Shown here one piece after another: positions 57,056 through 64,000 of a stretch of DNA of 64,000 bases. Source of the stretch: Verrucomicrobiia bacterium (GTDB taxonomy: Bacteria > Verrucomicrobiota > Verrucomicrobiia > Verrucomicrobiales > Akkermansiaceae); NCBI GenBank assembly GCA_947462875.1, contig CANHQJ010000005.1, forward strand, positions 1-64,000, in the 5' to 3' direction. The notes beneath the pieces were generated by a model. It worked only from the letters and a program-made list of their open reading frames with translations. It was not told the origin of the DNA and made no database searches. The number at the start of each line of letters is the position of its first letter. The first letter of the stretch is position 1. The position numbers and the translations under genes are program-made.

Positions 57056-58102
57056 ATGCAGCAAATCATCCGCATCTCCGAGGGATTCGCGCCTCTTCAC
57101 GAAGAGATTCTCGCGCGGCTGGGCATCACGGCGGCCAAGCGTCTCGGGCTGGAATACTGGTTGTTTTCCTCGGAGGAGATGCTGGATCTGGCGCGGGAGG
57201 AAGCGGGCTTGTTTGTGCGGTGGCAGATGAGGATCGATCACGCCTGGCCCTGTGTGCCGGAAAAAACGATGGACTTTCTCGACAAAGCGGTGACGGCGCT
57301 GGTGCGGAAATTCGCCACCGTGCCCTTGCAGCAGGTGATGGTGAGCCCCTTGCTCGCTGGCTCGCCGCATCCGGTGTATAAAAAAATGGCATCGCAGCTG
57401 CAGCAGCGCTTGCGGCAGGAATTTTGTCCGCCGCGCGCGGGAATGGATCCGGAGGAGCAGGACCCGGAAGGGCTGACGCTGTTTGTTCTGTTAGGGAAAG
57501 AGGGCTTGTTCGGCGCGGCGGCCGCGCCGCGGGCGTGTCGGGGATTTTACGCGGGCGGCAGCAAGTACATCAGCCACAAGGCGCCGCACAGCATCAGCCG
57601 CGCGGGGGCGAAGGTGGCGGAAGCCTTGCATTTCCTGCGGCTGCACGGTCCGGCCCTGCCGGAAACGACCCATTGGCTGGAGCTGGGCGCCAGTCCCGGG
57701 GGAATGACGGCGGAGTTGTTAGAGCGGGGGTTTTTCGTGACGGCGGTGGATCGCGCGCCGCTGGATGCGCGCATCGCCTCGCACCCGCGGCTGACGTTCG
57801 CGGCGGAGAACGCGCTGACCTTTCAGCCGCCGCGTGGGGTGCTCTACGATGCCTTGCTCTGCGACATGAATGGCAGTGCCGAGGAGGCGCTGGCGGTGGT
57901 CCTGAGCAAACGCAACTTCCTGCGCCCGGGAGCCTTGGTGATTTTCACGTTGAAAACGCACAAAGCGGCGGGCGTGGAGGAGATTCTCGCCCTGCATCAT
58001 CGGGTGCTGGAACAGGCGCGGCGGGGAGGCTTGGCATGGCTGGCGCAGACGCACCTTACCTACAATCGGAATGAATTCACGCTGTTCTGGTCCGCACCAT
58101 GA
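57056..58102 (+). CDS. RlmM/FtsJ-like rRNA 2'-O-ribose methyltransferase
   Basis: The 348-residue protein has a C-terminal FtsJ/Rossmann SAM-dependent methyltransferase domain (about 205-345). Visible motifs are WLELGASPGGMTAELLERG (SAM-binding motif I), VTAVDRAPLD (motif II acidic residue), LLCDMNG (the Asp of the K-D-K-E set) and PGALVIFTLKTHK (catalytic Lys). This arrangement resembles RlmM, which methylates C2498 of 23S rRNA, but the target base is not certain. The N-terminal 200 residues may correspond to a THUMP-like RNA-binding region. An upstream ATG (56909) would add 49 residues of non-protein-like sequence, so MQQIIRISEG at 57056 is chosen. It is convergent with metF, 16 bp apart. 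Confidence 0.75.
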   Translation: MQQIIRISEGFAPLHEEILARLGITAAKRLGLEYWLFSSEEMLDLAREEAGLFVRWQMRIDHAWPCVPEKTMDFLDKAVTALVRKFATVPLQQVMVSPLLAGSPHPVYKKMASQLQQRLRQEFCPPRAGMDPEEQDPEGLTLFVLLGKEGLFGAAAAPRACRGFYAGGSKYISHKAPHSISRAGAKVAEALHFLRLHGPALPETTHWLELGASPGGMTAELLERGFFVTAVDRAPLDARIASHPRLTFAAENALTFQPPRGVLYDALLCDMNGSAEEALAVVLSKRNFLRPGALVIFTLKTHKAAGVEEILALHHRVLEQARRGGLAWLAQTHLTYNRNEFTLFWSAP

Positions 58103-58118
58103 GCGCGCGCGGCGCGAG

Positions 58119-59033
58119 TCATCCGACCGTGGCTGCAGGCACGGAGATGCCGAGGCTCTGATAGATCTGCTTGGTCGCGTTGCTTTTGTTCAGGGTATAG
58201 AAATGCAGGCCGTCCACATTCCCATCCAGCAACTCGCTGCACTGCTGCGCCGCATAGTGAATGCCCACTTTTTCCACGGCGGCGGCATCGTCCTGGGCAC
58301 GTGACAGGGCGCGCAGGAGCTTCGCGGGGTAGCGCGCTCCGGCCGCCAGCTCCGCCATGCGTTTCATCGAGGAAAGCGAGGTCACGGGCATGATACCGGC
58401 GATGATGGGGAGATTGACTCCGGCCAGCGCGCAGCGATCGCGGAAATCGAAAAAGTCGTGATTGTCGAAAAACAACTGCGTGCAGATGTAGTCCGCTCCG
58501 GCATCGCACTTCGCCTTGAGATGATCCATTTCCAGCAGCCGGTTCGGCGTGGCGGGGTGGCCTTCCGGAAAGCCCGCGACGCCGATGCCGAATCCGCCGA
58601 GCGGGTGCTGGCCGGATTCATTGAACTCGCGGATGAAACGCACGAGGTCGCTGGCGTGGCGGAAGTCGCCCTGCGACCAGTCATAATCGCTCTGCTGGCG
58701 CGGTGGATCGCCGCGCAGGGCGAGGATATTGCAGACGCCCAGGGCGGCGTAGCGCTGGAGGATTTGCTCCACCTCGGCACGGGTGTGGCCCACGCAGGTC
58801 AGGTGGGGAATGGGCGGGATGCCCGTGGTTTCCTTGATGCGCGCCACCAACTGGTGGGTCAGCTCACGCGTGCCGCCGCCGGCACCGTAGGTGATGGAAA
58901 CGAACGACGGGTGCAGCGGTTCCAGATCGCGAATCGTTTGATACAATTCCTCCGCGCTGGCCTCCGTGCGAGCGGGGAAAAACTCGAAGGAAAAGGTCGG
59001 CTTGCTTTGCCGGATGATTTCGCGTATGTGCAT
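58119..59033 (-). CDS. metF: 5,10-methylenetetrahydrofolate reductase
   Basis: MetF reduces methylene-THF to 5-methyl-THF with FAD, supplying methyl groups for methionine. The 304-residue protein has FSFEFFPART (Glu17 aligns with the catalytic Glu28 of E. coli MetF), ITYGAGGGTRE, HLTCVGHTRAEVE, NILALRGDPP, GVAGFPEGHP, GADYICTQLFFDN and PIIAGIMPVTS, and its length is normal. The frame is open further upstream, but MHIREIIRQSKPTF at 59033 is the family-typical start. The ribosome site is weak. It is divergent from the EF-hand gene, 111 bp away, and convergent with the rRNA methyltransferase. Confidence 0.95.
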   Translation of the reverse strand: MHIREIIRQSKPTFSFEFFPARTEASAEELYQTIRDLEPLHPSFVSITYGAGGGTRELTHQLVARIKETTGIPPIPHLTCVGHTRAEVEQILQRYAALGVCNILALRGDPPRQQSDYDWSQGDFRHASDLVRFIREFNESGQHPLGGFGIGVAGFPEGHPATPNRLLEMDHLKAKCDAGADYICTQLFFDNHDFFDFRDRCALAGVNLPIIAGIMPVTSLSSMKRMAELAAGARYPAKLLRALSRAQDDAAAVEKVGIHYAAQQCSELLDGNVDGLHFYTLNKSNATKQIYQSLGISVPAATVG

Positions 59034-59144
59034 GTGCGCCGGCACTCTGCCACAGCCATGGCCAATCATAAAGCCGCATTTTTGAGAAAATTGCACAACT
59101 TTTCCGGGATGCGGTGGTTGAATCACATAACCTTCCCACCGCTT

Positions 59145-60053
59145 ATGAAACGCTCACTCTCCAGCCTGTTTTTCCTGCTCGCCATGGCTGCCCATGCCCA
59201 GGAAAACCCCGGTGCCCCCAAAGCACGCCCCCAAGAGCCAGGTCGCGAAAAGATGCGCGCGCTGGAATTTTGGAAAAAGGCCGACACCAATCACGACCAA
59301 AAACTTTCCAAGGAAGAATTCCTGCAACTGCCGCGCATTTCGCAACTGCCTGCCGAAAAACAGGAAAAATTGTTCGCTCACCTCGACAAAAACGACAGCC
59401 AAAGCCTGGAGGCGGGAGAATTGATACCGATGGGCGCACCGGCGAATCCGGATGCCTCTCCACCGGGCGACATGAAGCGCCCTCCCCTGCCGCGCATCGC
59501 CGAAATGGATCGCGATGGCGATAAAAAAATCACGTTCGAGGAATTCGTGCAGGCGCCGATGGTGACCAAGCTTCCCGAAGATCGACGTCGGAAAATTTTC
59601 GACAACATGGATCGCAACAAAGATGGTGTGCTCAGCCCCGAAGACGGCCCCGCTCCCGGACAGGGAATGCGTCGTCCTGAAGGTGGACGTCCGGATCGTC
59701 CGGATGGTCGGCCCGATGGTCGCCCGGAAGGTCGTCCTGACCGCCCTCCCGGTAATCCCACGGCACCCCATCCGGCACGCGGCTTCGGAGCGGTGGATGC
59801 GAATCAGGACAATGTGGTCGATTTCCCCGAGTTCCAGCAATTCCCCATGGTGAAGAACCAAGGCGAGGATGCGCAGGAGGATCTGTTTGAAAAGCTCGAT
59901 GCGAACAAGGACCTGAAAGTCGATCAGCAGGAGTGGCGTCAGCACTGGGAGAATCAGAAGCCCACTCCTGATGCCCCGCGCGAGCGGCCGCAGCGCCCCG
60001 CTCCTGAGGCACCGCGCGGCGATGATGAGAAGATGATGGAAGAGGGCATCTAA
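59145..60053 (+). CDS. secreted six-EF-hand calcium-binding protein
   Basis: The 302-residue product starts with a Sec signal peptide (MKRSLSSLFFLLAMAAHAQ, 1-19). Six EF-hand-like 12-residue loops can be placed at 47-58, 81-92, 122-133, 156-167, 218-229 and 252-263 (for example DRDGDKKITFEE). They form three pairs, joined by Pro-rich linkers; one linker (177-203) is a short tandem of R-P-D/E-G/R units. Some loops lack a canonical residue, such as DKNDSQSLEAGE without the central Gly. The protein is likely periplasmic or extracellular and calcium-binding; its partner is unknown. The ATG at 59145 was chosen because it begins the signal peptide. lptD follows 72 bp downstream in the same direction. 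Confidence 0.85.
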   Translation: MKRSLSSLFFLLAMAAHAQENPGAPKARPQEPGREKMRALEFWKKADTNHDQKLSKEEFLQLPRISQLPAEKQEKLFAHLDKNDSQSLEAGELIPMGAPANPDASPPGDMKRPPLPRIAEMDRDGDKKITFEEFVQAPMVTKLPEDRRRKIFDNMDRNKDGVLSPEDGPAPGQGMRRPEGGRPDRPDGRPDGRPEGRPDRPPGNPTAPHPARGFGAVDANQDNVVDFPEFQQFPMVKNQGEDAQEDLFEKLDANKDLKVDQQEWRQHWENQKPTPDAPRERPQRPAPEAPRGDDEKMMEEGI

Positions 60054-60125
60054 GCTGGCGCGGCCGATCAAATCGCAAATCTTCCTTTACATCAGCGGAA
60101 GAAACGGCAACATGCATGGACTTTC

Positions 60126-62600
60126 ATGCAGCGATATTTGTGCATTTGGTTTTTGCCGCTTTTGCTTTCTGTTTCGGCCCAGGAAGATGCCGTGTTGCCG
60201 CCCAATGCGGTCGCACCACCCGCGCCTGTGGAAATTCCTCCCGTGCCCTCGTTGCCGGACGTTGCTCCGCCCAATGCACAGGATATCAACACACAAATGC
60301 CCACGGGCGTGGACATCGCCATCAAGGGGAAAATCACTCCTGTCGCCGGCAATCTGAAAAAATTTCTGGTCACCGGTCCGATCGAGCTGAAGACCAACAG
60401 CGGCGAGGAGGTCTTCGCCGACCGCGCGGAGCTGGACCTGGAGACCGGCACCTACACGCTTCTCGGAAATGTCAGCGTTTTCAATGGCCCGATGATCCAA
60501 CGCGGCGATCGTGTGGTCTATGATCTCAAAGCGAAAAAGCTCAACACCACCGGGCTGAGTGTGAGCTATGATCCGATCATTCTCGAATCCGGCCAATTCG
60601 AGATGAGCGAGGACGAAAACGGCGAGCGCGTGTTTGTCGGGACGGATGCCGGCATCACCACCAACGACGTGGAGGATCCGAACTACTGGCTGCGCGCCGA
60701 TCGCACCACCTTGTATCCGGGAGACAAGATCGTTTTCAACGACCTGAAGCTCTTCATCGGTGACACACCGGTGTTTTGGCTGCCCTATCTCAGCCAGCCG
60801 CTCAATGCGGAGCTCGGCTACCGTTTGCTGCCCGGTGGCCGCACGAACTGGGGCGTCTATTTGCTGCAAAGCTATGGCATCATGCTCGGCGGCGATGAGA
60901 ATAGCCTGCTGGGCGGGGAAAAGCCCTGGCTGCTTTCACGCTGGCACCTCGATATGCGGACGCGGCGTGGCGTGGGTGCGGGGGTGGATTTGTTCGACAC
61001 GCGCATTCAGGATAACCCGAATCTCGGCTGGCTGAAGCTCTACTACATGAACGACATGGATCCCTCGATCGGGCGCTCCGGGATTCCCCGCGGTCCGGTC
61101 GATCCCTCGCGGTATCGCGCGGAGTTCCAGTACCGCATCCCGCTGCAATTCCAGGACCCGCTGGATCCGGATGCCGAATACGCGTTGAACTACGATCTCC
61201 ATCTCCTCAGCGACAATCATTTCCTCGAGGACTTTGATCCGCGTTTTTACCGGCAAAATGCCCAGCCTGATAATACGATCTTCCTCACCCGCCGCACGGA
61301 TGACTCCTTGCTGACGGGCCTGGCGCGCTTGCGCTTGAATGACTTTTACCGCGCGGACAGCCGCTCGCCGGAAATTTCCTTTGACCAAATCCGCCGCCCC
61401 ATCTTCGGCTCCCGCATCCTGCACGAGGGGCAAACCTCCTTTGGCGTGCTGGAGGAAAACATGGCGGATCCCACCCGCGATACCTTGCTGGATCCCTTGT
61501 TGACCTTGCCGGATGGCGACCCGGAGCTGGGCCGCTTGTATTCGCAAGTCGGGCGCTACGAACAACTGCTGATCGAGCAAATGCGTGCTCTGCCGCCGGG
61601 AGATCCTCGCTACGATACCCTCTACCAGCAACTCACCAATCCGCAGTTCATGCGTTTCCACACGTATCAGGAACTCTCGACGCAATATACCTTAGGAAAC
61701 TGGCTGCATCTCACACCGCACATGGGCGCCGGCTACACCCGCTATTTCAACGTAGGAGGCCCCGCCCAGGATGCCGACCGCACACTGTTCTCCGCAGGAC
61801 TGGAAGCCTCGGTGAAATTTCACAAAGACTACCCCGACATCCGCATCCGCAGCCTGGGCGTGGACGGCCTGCGCCACACGATGCAGCCCTATGCGAATTG
61901 GTCCTTCCTTTCCGCCGGTGAATTAGGCCAGGACTATCCTTCGATCGACCGCATGACCTTCTTCACCCGCCCTGCTCCTATCAACGTGGGTCGCTTCCCC
62001 GCCATCGATGACCTGGATGACTGGAACCTCGTGCGTCTCGGTGTCAGAAACCGCCTGGTCACCCAGCGCAATGGCGCGAGTTATCAATGGCTTTTCATGG
62101 ACACCTATCTCGACAGTTACGTCGAGGATCCTGAGCTGCAGCGCGATTTTTCCAACCTCTACAACGACATCACCTGGCTTCCTCTCCCCTGGCTGGCAGT
62201 CGATCTGCAAACCCAGTTTCCCATCATCAGCAGCGGCTCCGGCTATAGCGAATTCACCACCGGTCTGCGTTTCATGCCCACGCCGAACTTTGAGTTTGCC
62301 GTGCAACAACGCACCTTGAGCGGGCATCCTTACTTGCTCGATTCGAACCGCGTCAACATCCGGGCCTACAATCGCTTCAACGAAAACTGGGGCGCGGGGC
62401 TGCTACACCAATGGGAATTTGATGACTCCACGCTCGAGCTGGAACAATACACCCTTCATCGCAGTTACGAAAACTGGATCGTCAGCGCCGGTCTCACTCA
62501 TCGTAACAACCGCAGCCGCGATGAATACGGCTTCCTCATCAGCTTCACCCTCAAAGACTTCCCCTCCGCCTCGGTGCCGTTCAAGATTGATGCCTACTGA
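60126..62600 (+). CDS. lptD: LPS-assembly outer-membrane protein LptD homologue
   Basis: LptD inserts lipopolysaccharide into the outer leaflet of the outer membrane. The 824-residue protein has a signal peptide (1-18, ending SVSA), a Pro-rich spacer (23-50), an OstA/LptA-like beta-jellyroll domain (about 65-175: GPIELKTNSGEEVFADRAEL, YTLLGNVSVF) and then NYWLRADRTTLYPGDKIVF and DTPVFWLPYLSQPL, the conserved junction to the barrel. A long region of amphipathic strands ending LISFTLKDFPSASVPFKIDAY should form the C-terminal barrel. No cysteine occurs after Cys6 of the signal peptide, so the disulfides used by E. coli LptD are absent. It lies between the EF-hand gene and carB. The assignment rests on the junction motifs and architecture. 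Confidence 0.85.
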   Translation: MQRYLCIWFLPLLLSVSAQEDAVLPPNAVAPPAPVEIPPVPSLPDVAPPNAQDINTQMPTGVDIAIKGKITPVAGNLKKFLVTGPIELKTNSGEEVFADRAELDLETGTYTLLGNVSVFNGPMIQRGDRVVYDLKAKKLNTTGLSVSYDPIILESGQFEMSEDENGERVFVGTDAGITTNDVEDPNYWLRADRTTLYPGDKIVFNDLKLFIGDTPVFWLPYLSQPLNAELGYRLLPGGRTNWGVYLLQSYGIMLGGDENSLLGGEKPWLLSRWHLDMRTRRGVGAGVDLFDTRIQDNPNLGWLKLYYMNDMDPSIGRSGIPRGPVDPSRYRAEFQYRIPLQFQDPLDPDAEYALNYDLHLLSDNHFLEDFDPRFYRQNAQPDNTIFLTRRTDDSLLTGLARLRLNDFYRADSRSPEISFDQIRRPIFGSRILHEGQTSFGVLEENMADPTRDTLLDPLLTLPDGDPELGRLYSQVGRYEQLLIEQMRALPPGDPRYDTLYQQLTNPQFMRFHTYQELSTQYTLGNWLHLTPHMGAGYTRYFNVGGPAQDADRTLFSAGLEASVKFHKDYPDIRIRSLGVDGLRHTMQPYANWSFLSAGELGQDYPSIDRMTFFTRPAPINVGRFPAIDDLDDWNLVRLGVRNRLVTQRNGASYQWLFMDTYLDSYVEDPELQRDFSNLYNDITWLPLPWLAVDLQTQFPIISSGSGYSEFTTGLRFMPTPNFEFAVQQRTLSGHPYLLDSNRVNIRAYNRFNENWGAGLLHQWEFDDSTLELEQYTLHRSYENWIVSAGLTHRNNRSRDEYGFLISFTLKDFPSASVPFKIDAY

Positions 62601-62758
62601 GTCAAGGGGATTAGGTGTAGCGACCCAGGGCCTTTAGCATGGCCGCGCGACCGCGGAATGATGCCTCACAACAAAATTCAGCTTTTCCACATCCAATCCT
62701 TTACAAATCCGCTGGTAACTGCCAAATCCCTGCGAGTTTACACCCGACACGCCCGCTT
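62601..62758 (+). other. lptD-carB intergenic region
   Basis: These 158 bp hold a small CCGCG/CGCGG hairpin at 62643-62656 without a T-run. I find no convincing terminator or promoter. Confidence 0.4.
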
Positions 62759-64000
62759 ATGCCCAAAGACACTTCCATCAAGAAAATTCTCGTTATCGGC
62801 TCCGGTCCGATTGTTATCGGCCAAGGTTGCGAATTTGACTACTCGGGGGTGCAAGCCTGCAAGGCGCTGCGCGAGGAAGGCTACCAGGTCGTGCTGGTGA
62901 ACTCGAATCCGGCCACGATCATGACCGATCCGGAATTCGCCTTCCGCACCTACATCGAGCCGATCACCCCGGAAGTGGTGGAAAAAATCATCATCCGCGA
63001 GAAGCCGGACGCGCTCCTGCCCACGCTCGGCGGTCAAACGGCCCTCAACACCTCCATGTCGCTGTTCAAGTCCGGCGCTCTCGACAAGCACGGCGTGCGC
63101 ATGATCGGCGCGAATGCCGATGCCATCGATAAAGGCGAGGACCGCCAGCGCTTCAAGGACGCGATGCTCAAGATCGGCCTCGACGTGCCGCAATCCGGCA
63201 CCGCGCACACGATGGAGGAAGCGCGCGCCATCGCCGAAATGATCGGCCGTTTTCCCCTCATCATCCGCCCCGCCTTCACGCTCGGCGGCCAGGGCGGCGG
63301 CATCGCCTACAACCGCGATGAGTTTGAGGAAATCATCACCCGCGGCCTCGATCTCTCGCCCGTCAGCGAAGTGCTCGTCGAGGAATCCTTGCTCGGCTGG
63401 AAAGAATTCGAAATGGAGGTCATGCGCGACCATGCCGACAACTGCGTGGTCATTTGCTCGATCGAAAACCTCGATCCCATGGGCGTGCACACCGGCGACT
63501 CCATCACCGTGGCGCCCATCCAAACACTCAGCGATCGCGAATACCAGATCATGCGCGATGCCTCCTTCGCCGTGATCCGCGAGATCGGCGTGGAAACGGG
63601 CGGCTCGAACATCCAGTTCGCCACCGATCCCACCACCGGGCGCATGATCGTCATCGAGATGAACCCCCGCGTTTCCCGCTCCTCGGCCCTCGCCTCGAAA
63701 GCCACCGGTTTCCCCATCGCCAAGATCGCCGCGAAACTCGCCGTCGGTTATTCGCTCGATGAGATCCGCAACGACATCACCCGCGAGACACCCGCGTCCT
63801 TCGAGCCGACCATCGACTACGTCGTCACCAAGATCCCGCGCTTCACCTTCGAAAAATTCCCTGCCGCGAATCCGGTGCTCACCACCTCGATGAAATCGGT
63901 CGGCGAAGCGATGGCCATCGGTCGCACCTTCAAGGAGTCGATGCAGAAATGCCTGCGTTCGTTGGAAACCGGCCGCTGGGGCTTCGGCTTCGACAGCAAG
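62759..64000 (+). CDS. carB: carbamoyl-phosphate synthase large subunit, 5' part
   Basis: CarB makes carbamoyl phosphate for arginine and pyrimidine synthesis. The visible 414 codons cover the N-terminal carboxyphosphate half: [20 protein letters not shown] (pre-ATP-grasp), [22 protein letters not shown], then the ATP-grasp domain with [47 protein letters not shown], and [20 protein letters not shown]. The reading frame runs off the right edge, so about the last 650 residues expected for the family are missing. The ATG at 62759 gives the family-typical start; no Shine-Dalgarno sequence is evident. Confidence 0.97.
   Translation, partial: MPKDTSIKKILVIGSGPIVIGQGCEFDYSGVQACKALREEGYQVVLVNSNPATIMTDPEFAFRTYIEPITPEVVEKIIIREKPDALLPTLGGQTALNTSMSLFKSGALDKHGVRMIGANADAIDKGEDRQRFKDAMLKIGLDVPQSGTAHTMEEARAIAEMIGRFPLIIRPAFTLGGQGGGIAYNRDEFEEIITRGLDLSPVSEVLVEESLLGWKEFEMEVMRDHADNCVVICSIENLDPMGVHTGDSITVAPIQTLSDREYQIMRDASFAVIREIGVETGGSNIQFATDPTTGRMIVIEMNPRVSRSSALASKATGFPIAKIAAKLAVGYSLDEIRNDITRETPASFEPTIDYVVTKIPRFTFEKFPAANPVLTTSMKSVGEAMAIGRTFKESMQKCLRSLETGRWGFGFDSK

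Noticed and set aside
62643-62656. CCGCG/CGCGG hairpin after lptD as a terminator
   Set aside because: The stem is only 5 bp and no T-run follows.

Overview
The window most likely comes from a Gram-negative bacterium of the Verrucomicrobiota (Verrucomicrobiales-like). This is inferred from four giant proteins built of autotransporter-associated beta-strand repeats (PATR), a C-terminal D-x-DGDG-x-x-N-x-x-E-F/Y-x-x-x-x-NP segment of a kind typical of that phylum, an LptD-type outer-membrane protein, and a menaquinone pathway. I saw no tRNA, rRNA, CRISPR array, transposase or phage gene.

Region 1 (1-48737, all genes on the minus strand): a tandem array of four complete giant secreted-protein genes (products of 3462, 3861, 4124 and 4233 aa in transcription order) followed by the 5' part of a fifth PATR gene that runs off the left edge. 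The first three giants are each followed by a strong hairpin terminator; two of these terminators have the same 12-bp stem. The fourth giant and the truncated fifth gene are only 65 bp apart with no terminator between them. All four giants share a 37-residue signal peptide with a twin-arginine-like motif and an mRNA leader without a Shine-Dalgarno sequence. The leader is G-free over 28-38 nt in three of the genes. The products at 13948-26322 and 26508-38093 are collinear paralogues. Other blocks are shared between different pairs or among all four, so the array is a mosaic shaped by duplication and recombination. No beta-barrel translocator is recognisable, so how the proteins reach or stay on the surface is open.

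Region 2 (49012-64000): compact, mainly housekeeping genes. menD and menH overlap by one base and give two consecutive steps of menaquinone synthesis. They are followed by a small DUF6941-like gene, a PcfJ-domain gene, a eukaryotic-type (GH13_8) glycogen branching enzyme, a DUF808/YedI-like membrane protein, an RlmM/FtsJ-like rRNA methyltransferase and metF. A six-EF-hand secreted protein, a cysteine-free LptD homologue and the 5' part of carB complete the region.

How it fits together: the left three quarters is an accessory surface-fibre locus, and the right quarter supplies respiration quinone, glycogen, one-carbon, outer-membrane and pyrimidine/arginine functions with no obvious link to the fibres. 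The most unusual content is the giant-gene array: its signal peptides, its C-rich leaders facing G-run clusters (one a canonical G-quadruplex motif), its mosaic modules and its missing export barrel.
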